Below, piece by piece: positions 10,160 through 18,148 of a stretch of DNA of 64,000 nucleotides (position 1 is its first letter; each line of letters opens with the position of its first letter). The stretch comes from Blattabacterium cuenoti (GTDB taxonomy: Bacteria; Bacteroidota; Bacteroidia; Flavobacteriales; Blattabacteriaceae). The DNA lies in contig NZ_CP059225.1 in assembly GCF_014251655.1 (NCBI RefSeq), positions 356,028 to 420,027 of the forward strand, written 5' to 3'. The translations under genes were made by a program, and so were the position numbers. The notes under the pieces are model-generated. The model was not told the origin of the DNA. It did not search any database and worked only from the letters and a program-made list of their open reading frames with translations.

Positions 10160-10777
10160 ATGCTATTTAAACTTCCAAAATTATCTTATTCATATGAAGA
10201 TTTTGAACCTTTTATAGATAAAAAAACTATGGATATTCATTATAATAAACATCATGCTACTTATACAAACAATTTAAATAAAGCTATATCATCTTCTTGC
10301 ATAGATATGAAAAGTTTGTCCATAGAAGAAATTCTTAGAAGAGCACATATGGAAACTCCTACAATACGAAATAATAGTGGAGGTTTTTACAACCATAATA
10401 TTTTTTGGGATATATTAATTCCTCATTCAAAATATGTTCAACCAAGTCCATATTTAAATGAAATTTTTAAGAAATATTTTAAATCTTTTGACTCTTTTAA
10501 AGATAAATTTTCTACTATTGCAGCTAATTGTTTTGGATCTGGTTGGACTTGGTTATGTGTAAAAGAAAAAATATTACAAATTTGTTCAACAAAAAATCAA
10601 GATAATCCTTTAATGTATAATACTGGTTGTGACGGGGTTCCTATACTTGGATTAGATATTTGGGAACATGCTTATTATTTACAATATCAAAATAGACGTT
10701 TAGATTATATATCTTCTTTTTGGAATATTGTTGACTGGAAGAAAGTAGAAAAAAATTATCAAAAAGCTGTGAAATAA
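10160..10777 (+). CDS. sodB: Superoxide dismutase, Fe/Mn family
   Basis: Cytoplasmic superoxide dismutase of 205 residues. The four metal ligands are visible: His in YNKHHATYTNNL (about residue 28), His in GFYNHNIFWDIL (about 78), and Asp plus His in GLDIWEHAYYLQYQNRR (about 165-170). Two features point to the manganese or cambialistic type rather than strict iron: the glycine-rich NNSGGFYNHNIFW block, and a glutamine in STKNQDNPLM preceding the ligand Asp. The sodB symbol is conventional for this lineage and does not settle the metal. It lies 6 bases upstream of folB and is probably co-transcribed with it. Confidence 0.95.
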   Translation: MLFKLPKLSYSYEDFEPFIDKKTMDIHYNKHHATYTNNLNKAISSSCIDMKSLSIEEILRRAHMETPTIRNNSGGFYNHNIFWDILIPHSKYVQPSPYLNEIFKKYFKSFDSFKDKFSTIAANCFGSGWTWLCVKEKILQICSTKNQDNPLMYNTGCDGVPILGLDIWEHAYYLQYQNRRLDYISSFWNIVDWKKVEKNYQKAVK

Positions 10778-10783
10778 ATTTTC

Positions 10784-11140
10784 ATGGGAAAAATTATCCT
10801 AGAAAATATAAAATTATTTGGATTTCATGGATGTATGCCAGAAGAAAAACTTTTAGGATCTTATTATACAATTAATCTTGAAGTAGAATTAGATTTTTAT
10901 GAAGCATCCATTCATGATGATTTGTCTAAAACTGTAGATTATGTACATTTATATCGTATTGTAAAAGAAGAAATGAATATTCATTCTAAATTGATAGAAC
11001 ATTTAGCTCAAAGAATAATTCAAAGAATTAAGAAATATAAAAAAATTTTAATTAGACATGCAAAAATAAAAATATGTAAGAATAATCCACCATTACAAGG
11101 TTCTGTAATAGATAGTGTATGTGTTGTTTTAAATGATTAA
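10784..11140 (+). CDS. folB: Dihydroneopterin aldolase
   Basis: Cleaves 7,8-dihydroneopterin to 6-hydroxymethyl-7,8-dihydropterin and glycolaldehyde in folate synthesis. The 118-residue protein shows the family N-terminus ILENIKLFGFHGCMPEEK with the catalytic glutamate, the DDLSKTVDYVHLY segment, the HLAQRI helix, and the catalytic lysine in KIKICKNNPPLQG. Length is standard. It follows sodB by 6 bases and precedes tRNA-Cys by 9, so all three may share a transcript. Confidence 0.93.
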   Translation: MGKIILENIKLFGFHGCMPEEKLLGSYYTINLEVELDFYEASIHDDLSKTVDYVHLYRIVKEEMNIHSKLIEHLAQRIIQRIKKYKKILIRHAKIKICKNNPPLQGSVIDSVCVVLND

Positions 11141-11149
11141 AAATTTTTT

Positions 11150-11220
11150 GGCACTGTGTCCGAATGGTAAGGTAGAGGTCTGCAAAACCTTTTATAGCGG
11201 TTCGATTCCGCTCTGTGCCT
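11150..11220 (+). tRNA. tRNA-Cys (anticodon GCA)
   Basis: A 71-base cloverleaf with anticodon loop CTGCAAA (anticodon GCA), T-arm AGCGGTTCGATTCCGCT and discriminator T. The discriminator U is the classic identity element for cysteinyl-tRNA synthetase. The acceptor stem (GGCACTG with CTGTGCC) contains a T-T mismatch at pair 6:67, and the anticodon stem has one G-T pair. CCA is not encoded. Confidence 0.95.
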
Positions 11221-11628
11221 TTTTATAAAAAAAAATTATTAAAACTTTTCCAAAAATTTTATTTCATCACTTATTATTCTAATTTTTTATGATTATCTAT
11301 AGTTAAAAAAAATTAGTAAAAAAATATTAGTCTTTTATCTTTGTCAAGATAAAGTAAAAAAATAGAGATTATCCAGTGATATTTGATATTTTTGAATTAA
11401 AAAAATAATGATATTTTATTTTTTCAGTACTAAGTAAAATCTTTTTTTATGTATGTAGGGGGACACTTACTTAAAACTACTTTATTAAATAGTATTTTTA
11501 TAAATATATAAATAAAATTATTCTTGAATTTAGTAGAATATTTTTATTATATACGTTAAAACAAACGTTTAGAATAAAACTGATATGAAATTTTATACGT
11601 AAATAAAAAAATCATGAGTAAATTTACT
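11221..11628. other. 408-base convergent spacer without a gene
   Basis: Between tRNA-Cys (plus) and glmS (minus). No open frame of note on either strand. It holds a short T run after the tRNA, one stem-loop at 11333-11354, an isolated G5 run near 11459-11463 that stands out in the AT background, and a 12-base palindrome (AGTAAATTTACT, 11617-11628) touching the glmS stop codon. It may include transcript ends for both neighbours. Confidence 0.7.
11333..11354. terminator. Stem-loop, possible transcript end
   Basis: TTTATCTT and AAGATAAA form an 8-bp stem around a 4-base loop (TGTC), with A-rich sequence on both sides. Read on the minus strand the 3' side runs into T-rich sequence after about nine bases. 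It is weak as a classical terminator, being AT-rich and about 110-270 bases from the neighbouring genes, but it is the best hairpin in the spacer. Confidence 0.3.
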
Positions 11629-13479
11629 TTACTCCACTGTTACTGATTTAGCTAAATTTCTCGGTTGATCAACGTTTTTCCCTCGTATATAAGCTATTTC
11701 ATAAGCTAATAATTGAAGAGGGATAATAGTGACTAATGGACTAAGCTCTTCAGATGTTTCTGGAACTTTTATAACATGATCAACCATCATACTTACTTGA
11801 ATATCTCCTTCATTAACTATAGCTATAATTTTACCTTTTCTAGCTTTAATTTCTTGAATATTTCCTATTATTTTTTCATAGCATACTTTTTTTGTTGCAA
11901 TAATAACTACTGGAATATTTTTATCTATTAATGCTATAGGTCCATGTTTCATTTCTGCAGCTGGATAACCTTCTGCATGAATATAGGATATCTCTTTTAA
12001 TTTTAAAGCTCCTTCTAAAGCTACTGGAAAATTAATCCCTCTTCCTAAATAAAGAAAATTATTAACATGATAATATACTTTAGATATTTCTTTTATATAT
12101 TGATTTACTTTTAAAACATGATCTACTTTTTCTGAAACAGATCCAAGTTCTTTACATAAAGATTGATATTGATTATCATTTATAGATAATCTATATTTTC
12201 CTATTTTCAAAGCCAATAAAACAAAAATTATAATTTGTGCAGTAAATGCTTTTGTAGAAGCAACCCCTATCTCAGGACCTGCATGTGTATAAGCACCAGC
12301 ATCTACATTTCGTGAAATAGATGAACCTACTACATTACAAATTCCAAAAACAAAAGCTCCTTTATTTTTTGCTAATTTTAAAGCAGCTAAAGTATCCGCT
12401 GTTTCTCCAGATTGAGAAACTACAATAATCACGTCTTTTTCTTTTACAATAGGATTTCTATATCTAAATTCAGAAGCATACTCCACTTCTACTGGAATAC
12501 GAGCTAATTTTTCCAATAAATATTCTGCGATTAAACTAGCATGCCATGATGTCCCACATGCTACTATAGTTATAGATTTAGCATTAATAAAAATATCTTT
12601 ATGAGACTCAATTCCATCAATACAAATGATTCCTTTTGGAATTAATAATCTACCACGTAAAGTATCTAAAATTGTTTTTGGTTGTTCATATATTTCTTTC
12701 AACATAAAATATTTATATTTTCCTTTTTCAATTTTTTTTAAATTTATTTGTAGTTTTTTAATAATTGGATTGAGTTTATGATTATCTAGAATCTTTCTAA
12801 GGTCTAATTCTTCTCCTTTTTTAAGAATTGCCATCTCTCCATCTTTTAAATAAATCACGTTATCTGTATAATCTATAAAAGGAATAGGATCAGACGCAAT
12901 AAAAAATTCTTTTTTATTAATTCCTAAAGCAAGAGGACTTCCTAATTTTGCTATGATTATTGTTTCTGGATTATATTTATCTACTATAGCGATTGAATAA
13001 GCTCCTACTATTTCATTTAAAGAAATTCTTACCGCCTCTTCTAAAGAAAATTTATTTTCTTTTTTAACATATTCAATAAGATTTACAAGGACTTCTGTAT
13101 CTGTTTCGCTTTTAAAAGTGAATCCATTTTTTAATAAAATAACTTTAATGGAATAATAATTTTCTATAATTCCATTATGAATCATAATTAATTCATTAGA
13201 ATTAGAAACATGAGGATGAGCATTCAAATCATCAGGAATACCATGAGTAGCCCATCTTGTATGACCTATTCCAGAAGTTCCTTTTACTTTTATCTTACAA
13301 GAATATATTTTTTTCTCTAATTCATAAACCCTTCCTTTAGTTTTACATAAACTATATCCATTTTCATAAAATATAGCAATTCCAGAACTATCATATCCTC
13401 TATATTCTAATTTTTTTAATCCATTAATAATAATAGGATAAGCTTCTCTGTCACCTAAATAACCAATTATACCACACAT
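11629..13479 (-). CDS. glmS: Glutamine--fructose-6-phosphate aminotransferase (isomerizing)
   Basis: Makes glucosamine 6-phosphate from fructose 6-phosphate and glutamine, the entry to peptidoglycan and lipid A sugars. The 616-residue protein starts MCGIIGYLGDREAY, with the N-terminal nucleophile Cys2 exposed after Met removal. The glutaminase domain spans about residues 1-240 (RGYDSSGIAIF, HTRWATHGIP, TDTEVLVNLI). Two SIS domains follow (VACGTSWHASLI, SQSGETADTLAALK, YLGRGINFPVALEGALKLKE), and the chain ends NLAKSVTVE as in the family. It lies 42 bases after the GlgA-like gene, likely in one operon. Its retention argues for a maintained cell envelope. Confidence 0.98.
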   Translation of the reverse strand: MCGIIGYLGDREAYPIIINGLKKLEYRGYDSSGIAIFYENGYSLCKTKGRVYELEKKIYSCKIKVKGTSGIGHTRWATHGIPDDLNAHPHVSNSNELIMIHNGIIENYYSIKVILLKNGFTFKSETDTEVLVNLIEYVKKENKFSLEEAVRISLNEIVGAYSIAIVDKYNPETIIIAKLGSPLALGINKKEFFIASDPIPFIDYTDNVIYLKDGEMAILKKGEELDLRKILDNHKLNPIIKKLQINLKKIEKGKYKYFMLKEIYEQPKTILDTLRGRLLIPKGIICIDGIESHKDIFINAKSITIVACGTSWHASLIAEYLLEKLARIPVEVEYASEFRYRNPIVKEKDVIIVVSQSGETADTLAALKLAKNKGAFVFGICNVVGSSISRNVDAGAYTHAGPEIGVASTKAFTAQIIIFVLLALKIGKYRLSINDNQYQSLCKELGSVSEKVDHVLKVNQYIKEISKVYYHVNNFLYLGRGINFPVALEGALKLKEISYIHAEGYPAAEMKHGPIALIDKNIPVVIIATKKVCYEKIIGNIQEIKARKGKIIAIVNEGDIQVSMMVDHVIKVPETSEELSPLVTIIPLQLLAYEIAYIRGKNVDQPRNLAKSVTVE

Positions 13480-13521
13480 TCTAACTTAGAAATTAGAAGT
13501 TTTTATAATTAATCAATACTA

Positions 13522-14331
13522 CTATTCTAAAACAGTTTCTTTATAAAATTGTTGATAAACAGTTTCTATCTTTTCTACAGGATAATATTCTAATACTAAC
13601 AACTTATTAATGTTTATATAATCTTCTATTTCTTTTGGAAAAGATAAATCTCCTTTTATTATAGCATCCGAAAAATATATACATAATTTTACTAAATTAA
13701 AATAATCCGGATTTTCTAATAATTTAAGTTTTCTAGATTTAATACCATCTAGTTTTACTTTTTTAATAACATCTTTATCTAGATAATTTAAAAAAGGTTT
13801 ATTATAAATAGATACTACTATTTTTACATTTTGATATAAAGGATCATTTTTATATAAATTTTTAATATACAAAGGAATGAAAAAACTAATCCATCCATAT
13901 ATATGGATAATATCAGGTTTCCAATTTAATTTTTTTATAGTTTCTAAAACTCCCTTTGTAAAAAATAAAGCTCTTTCATCATTATCTTTAAAAAAGACAC
14001 CATGTTCATCATTATCTATAGCCTTTCTTTTAAAATATTCCTCATTATCTATAAAATAAACTTGTAGTCTAGCATCAGGTATGGATGCTACTTTTATCCA
14101 TAAAGAATGTTCAACATTATTAATAACTAAATTTATACCTGACAAACGAATAACTTCATGTAATTGATGTCTTCTTTCATTTATCACACCAAAACGAGGC
14201 ATAAATATACGTACATCATTCCCTATTGATTGCATAAACTTAGTAACTTTCAAAACTGATAAAGAGATGTGGTTCTCTGAAGAAAAAGGAAATAAATCTG
14301 AAGAAACATATAATATACGTTTACCTGTCAT
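13522..14331 (-). CDS. Short GlgA-like protein of the Bacteroidetes type (glycosyltransferase 5 N-domain)
   Basis: A 269-residue protein that resembles only the N-terminal half of glycogen/starch synthase: ILYVSSDLFPFSSENHISLS, IFMPRFGVINERRHQLHEVI, KLNWKPDIIHIYGWISFFIP. The ADP-glucose-binding KxGGL motif expected near the N-terminus is missing and there is no C-terminal nucleotide-sugar domain. This short form, next to glmS or pantothenate genes, is common in Bacteroidetes, so it is a lineage trait rather than a local truncation. Its real activity is unknown and calling it glycogen synthase would be unsafe. It is upstream of glmS in an apparent operon and divergent from rnr across 163 bases. 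Confidence 0.82.
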   Translation of the reverse strand: MTGKRILYVSSDLFPFSSENHISLSVLKVTKFMQSIGNDVRIFMPRFGVINERRHQLHEVIRLSGINLVINNVEHSLWIKVASIPDARLQVYFIDNEEYFKRKAIDNDEHGVFFKDNDERALFFTKGVLETIKKLNWKPDIIHIYGWISFFIPLYIKNLYKNDPLYQNVKIVVSIYNKPFLNYLDKDVIKKVKLDGIKSRKLKLLENPDYFNLVKLCIYFSDAIIKGDLSFPKEIEDYININKLLVLEYYPVEKIETVYQQFYKETVLE

Positions 14332-14494
14332 CTTAAGAGTTATTTTTTTTTATAATATAAAGAAACGGATCGTTGCAAATATAATAAATAATATTCAATG
14401 CCTTAAATTTTAAAATAAAAATATAAAATCATTTTTTAGATAAAATCTCGTAGATTGTAGGTTTTTTAGTTCTTTATAAAGACATGCTTTTATC

Positions 14495-16459
14495 ATGAAA
14501 TCAGAAAAAAAAATAAAAAATAAACATTGTATTAATTTTGCCATAGGTTTTATTAATGTAACTAATCACGGATATGCCTTTGTAAGTATAGAGGGAGTTA
14601 AAAAAGATATTTTTATCCCAAAAAATAAAATAAATCAATCTTTAGAAGGCGATTTAGTAAAAATTAGGTTCAAAAAAAATAGAACAGGAATAAAAATGGA
14701 GGGAGAAGTATTAAAAGTAATTAAAAGAAAAAATAAAAAATATATTGGAATATTAAAAATTCATTCCGATTCTGAATATGGATTAGTAATAGTTTCTAAT
14801 ATTCACGTAAATATTCTTATTCCAATAAATGATAAAAAATTAAAAAAATATCATCATAATAATAAAGTATTAGTTCAAATCATATCATGGCCTAGAAATT
14901 TAAAAAATCCTGTAGGAAAAATAATTAAAATATTCGGAAAATATGGAGATTATGAAACTGAAGTTTATTCATTATTAGAAGAAAATAGAATTTCTTACAA
15001 ATTTTCTAAAAAAGTAGAAGATGAAACTAAAAAGATTTTTTCTAAAAAAAATTCAGATAAAACTATAAGAAGAGACATGAGATACATAAAAACTTTTACT
15101 ATAGATCCTATAAATGCTAAAGATTTTGATGATGCTCTATCAATTAGAAAATTAAATTCTGATATTTGGGAAATAGGAGTACATATATCCGATGTATCTC
15201 ACTATATAGAAGAAGATAGTTTATTAGATAAAGAAGCATATTTACGTTCTACGTCTATTTATCTTGTAGGAAAAGTAATTCCTATGCTTCCGGAATTATT
15301 ATCCAATGATATTTGTTCTTTACAACCAAAAAAAGATAGGTTAAGTTTTTCTTATATTTTTGATATAGATAAAAAAGGAAAAATATTGAGAAGTTGGTTT
15401 GGAAAAACAATTATACGATCTAATAAAAAATTTACATATGATGAAGTTCAAAAAATTATAGATGAAAAAAAAGGGGATTTTTATGAAGATATTTACACTT
15501 TATTTTTATTTTCTAAAATATTAACTAAAAAGAGATTAAATAATGGAGCAATTTATTTAGAAAAAAGTGAAGTTAAGTTTCATTTAGATAAAGAAAATAA
15601 TCCAATATCTTTATATTTAGAAAAAAATAATGATGCTCATCACTTGATAGAAGAATTTATGTTACTGACTAATCAAAAAATTTCAGAATTTGTTAGCTTA
15701 AATTTAAATGGAGAACCTTCTAACAAATTATATATTTATAGAATTCATGATGAACCAGATCCTAAAAAAATATTTTTATTGAAAAAAATTATAGAGCCCT
15801 TAGGATATTTTTTAGATTTAAAAAATTTAAAAAATTCTATCAATCATTTACTAAGAAGAATTAAAGGAAAACCTGAACAAAACATGATAGAAAACTTAAT
15901 TCTTCGTTCTATGAGCAAAGCTAAATATTCCACAAAAAATATAGGTCATTATGGCTTGTCTTTTATTTATTATACTCATTTTACTTCTCCTATAAGGAGA
16001 TATTCAGATATCATAGCTCATCGTTTATTACACTATTATTTAATGGTGAAAAAAAATAATGTAAAAAGTAAAAAACTAAAAGATATAGAATTTTATGAAG
16101 AACAAACTCAATATTGTAGTAATAAAGAACGTTTAGCTATAGATATAGAGAGAGAATTTTTAAAATATATACAAGTAAAATACATAAAAAAATTTTTAGG
16201 AAAAGAATTTTACGGAATAATTACAGGGTTAACTGATTGGAGTGTTTATGTTGATTTATTATTGTTTCAAATAGAAGGAATGGTTCGATTACGTGATATT
16301 AAAGAAGATTGTTATGTTTTAAATTCAGATAGTTATACTATAATCGGTAAAAAAAAAAAGAAAATTTATCATTTAGGAGATAAAATAAAGGTAAAACTTT
16401 TAGATATTAATTTAGAAAAAAAACAAATTATTCTTGATTGGATTGATAATATTACTTGA
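14495..16459 (+). CDS. rnr: Ribonuclease R (RNase II/R family 3'-5' exoribonuclease)
   Basis: Processive 3'-5' exoribonuclease for structured RNA. The 654-residue chain has an N-terminal cold-shock region (GFINVTNHGYAFVSIEG from about residue 18, FIPKNKINQSLEGDLVKIRF), the catalytic RNB domain with the aspartate cluster DPINAKDFDDALSI (about 204-217), the late block THFTSPIRRYSDIIAHRLL (about 490), and an S1 RNA-binding domain (YGIITGLTDWSVYVDL, about 572). It is shorter than E. coli RNase R (813), mainly by losing terminal extensions. It is convergent with coaD by a 13-base gap. Confidence 0.95.
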   Translation: MKSEKKIKNKHCINFAIGFINVTNHGYAFVSIEGVKKDIFIPKNKINQSLEGDLVKIRFKKNRTGIKMEGEVLKVIKRKNKKYIGILKIHSDSEYGLVIVSNIHVNILIPINDKKLKKYHHNNKVLVQIISWPRNLKNPVGKIIKIFGKYGDYETEVYSLLEENRISYKFSKKVEDETKKIFSKKNSDKTIRRDMRYIKTFTIDPINAKDFDDALSIRKLNSDIWEIGVHISDVSHYIEEDSLLDKEAYLRSTSIYLVGKVIPMLPELLSNDICSLQPKKDRLSFSYIFDIDKKGKILRSWFGKTIIRSNKKFTYDEVQKIIDEKKGDFYEDIYTLFLFSKILTKKRLNNGAIYLEKSEVKFHLDKENNPISLYLEKNNDAHHLIEEFMLLTNQKISEFVSLNLNGEPSNKLYIYRIHDEPDPKKIFLLKKIIEPLGYFLDLKNLKNSINHLLRRIKGKPEQNMIENLILRSMSKAKYSTKNIGHYGLSFIYYTHFTSPIRRYSDIIAHRLLHYYLMVKKNNVKSKKLKDIEFYEEQTQYCSNKERLAIDIEREFLKYIQVKYIKKFLGKEFYGIITGLTDWSVYVDLLLFQIEGMVRLRDIKEDCYVLNSDSYTIIGKKKKKIYHLGDKIKVKLLDINLEKKQIILDWIDNIT

Positions 16460-16472
16460 AAAATAAAATACT

Positions 16473-16948
16473 TCATATTCTAACAGAAGAAGGAACAAAT
16501 AAGGTATAGTCTTCTCCTCTTTTGATCATATTTCTCACAACACAAGAACTAATATGAGATTTATCATAAGAAGCTATGAGATAAAAAATTTCAATAACAT
16601 ATTTTTTATGTAATTGTTGATTAGTATATAGTATGTTTTTTTCAAATTCTAAATCCAATTGATTTCTAATTCCTCTCAATAAAAATTGAATTTTTTTTTT
16701 ATACAAAAAGAAATAGTTAAACCATTAAATGAATCTACTTCTATTTTATTTTCTAAATTAGAAAAAGTTTTTAGGATCCATTTTTTTCTTTTTTTAATAG
16801 AAAACATATTTTTTTTCCCCAAGTTATCTCCAATAGCTATGATAATTTTATCAAATAAGTTTAAAGCTCTAACAATAATATCATAGTGTCCTAAAGTAAT
16901 GGGATCAAAAGATCCTGGAAATATAGCTATTTTAGCATAACGATCCAT
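16473..16948 (-). CDS. coaD: Phosphopantetheine adenylyltransferase, interrupted by a poly(A) frameshift
   Basis: Penultimate enzyme of coenzyme A synthesis (4'-phosphopantetheine plus ATP to dephospho-CoA). The N-terminal 89 codons (MDRYAKIAIFPGSFDPITLG, HYDIIVRA with the (T/H)xGH motif) end at a TGA at 16676-16678. The C-terminal half (FLLRGIRNQLDLEFEK, then SSCVVRNMIKRGEDYTLFVP) continues in the other frame to 16473. The switch point is A10 on the coding strand (16691-16700 as T on plus). Exactly one added A joins FCIKKK to IQFLLRGIRN, aligning with the family's ...VLIRGLR segment and giving about 158 residues, a normal length. CoaD is essential in most bacteria, so slippage-based rescue or a tract-length error is more likely than true loss. 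Divergent from ricT. Confidence 0.92.
16691..16700 (-). repeat. A10 tract (coding strand) at the coaD frameshift
   Basis: Ten T on plus, ten A on the coding strand. Eleven A would keep the coaD frame open through the conserved LLRGIR segment. Confidence 0.95.
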
Positions 16949-17035
16949 AATTATAAAATTATAATTTTTTATTTAAAAATAATAAGCATCTATAATAAAA
17001 GTTTTATTTTTATTTTTAAACTGATTATTTATTAA

Positions 17036-18115
17036 ATGATGAAAAAATCATGTTCTGGTTGTTTTAAATGTTTAAAAAATAAAAACACTCTTGAAAAAAA
17101 AGAAATCCAAAAAAAAACATGTTATAGTAGTGATAATCCATTATTAGATTGGTTATCTAATATAAAATCTCCTTTTGAATATTACAAATATGATATTATT
17201 GAGATTAGATTTAAAAATAATAGAAAAGAATTTTTTATTAATAAAAAAAGATTGATCCTTAATCAAGGAGATATGGTTACTGTAGAAACTAAATATGGAA
17301 TAGGATATGATGTAGGAGTTGTTAATTTAACTGGAGAACTAGTGAAATTACAAATAAGAAAAAATAAGAATACTAATTTAAATGAATATAAAACAATATA
17401 CCAAAAATCAACCGATAAAGAAATTAATATTTGGAAATATTTTAAGAAAAAAGAATTTTCAACTTTATTAAAAGCTAAAAAAATTGTAAAAAAATTAAAT
17501 CTTTCTATGAAAATTAGTGATGTAGAATATCAGGGTGATGGAGAAAAAGCGATTTTTTATTATACAGCTGATAATAGAATTGATTTTAGAAACTTAATTA
17601 AAAAATTAGCTATATGTTTTCACACACGTATAGAAATGCGTCAGATAGGATATAGACAGGAATCGGCAAAAATTGGAGGGTTAGGATCTTGTGGGAGAGA
17701 ACTTTGTTGTTCTACTTGGATTAAAAATTTTAAAAGTGTTACTACTAATTCAGCAAGATATCAGCAACTTTCCATAAATATCCAGAAACTAACAGGTCAA
17801 TGTAGTAAGTTAAAATGTTGTTTGAATTATGAATTAGACATTTATTTATCTTACATGAAAGATTTTCCAGATTTTAATAGTAAAATTCATACAGAAAAAG
17901 GAATTGCTAAATGCATGAAAATTGATGTTTTTAAACGAAAAATGTGGTTTTCTTATATTAAAAAACCAAATATTTGGTTTAAACTAGAAGTAAAAAAAGT
18001 TAAAGAAATTTTAGAAAAAAATAAAAAAAATCAAATAGCACCACCTTTAGAAAAATTATCTACAGTTAATTCTATTCATAAAACAGAATTAACATTTAAA
18101 AATTTATCTATATAA
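17036..18115 (+). CDS. ricT: PSP1-domain protein, RicT/YaaT-like
   Basis: The 359-residue product contains the PSP1 C-terminal domain with its cysteine-rich signature: GLGSCGRELCCSTW near residue 222 and GQCSKLKCCLNYELDIYL near residue 260. The N-terminus adds a CSGCFKCLKNKNTL cluster that could also bind a cofactor. In Bacillus, RicT (YaaT) works with RicA and RicF, carries Fe-S clusters and modulates RNase Y-dependent RNA processing. Partners are not visible here, and function in Bacteroidetes is not established. In free-living flavobacteria this gene commonly precedes gldH and a penicillin-binding protein gene. Here gldH is absent and mrcA follows after 33 bases. Confidence 0.88.
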   Translation: MMKKSCSGCFKCLKNKNTLEKKEIQKKTCYSSDNPLLDWLSNIKSPFEYYKYDIIEIRFKNNRKEFFINKKRLILNQGDMVTVETKYGIGYDVGVVNLTGELVKLQIRKNKNTNLNEYKTIYQKSTDKEINIWKYFKKKEFSTLLKAKKIVKKLNLSMKISDVEYQGDGEKAIFYYTADNRIDFRNLIKKLAICFHTRIEMRQIGYRQESAKIGGLGSCGRELCCSTWIKNFKSVTTNSARYQQLSINIQKLTGQCSKLKCCLNYELDIYLSYMKDFPDFNSKIHTEKGIAKCMKIDVFKRKMWFSYIKKPNIWFKLEVKKVKEILEKNKKNQIAPPLEKLSTVNSIHKTELTFKNLSI

Positions 18116-18148
18116 TAAAAAAAATAATATATTTAACAAATAATATTC

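Noticed and set aside
11455-11475. G-rich block as the start of an SRP RNA or other known ncRNA
   Set aside because: The surrounding sequence lacks the SRP tetraloop region (GGAAG...) and any long pairing partner. No known ncRNA pattern was recognised.
16473-16706. An independent 77-residue gene starting at TTG 16706
   Set aside because: It encodes the C-terminal half of CoaD and starts inside the poly(A) tract. It is part of one frameshifted gene.
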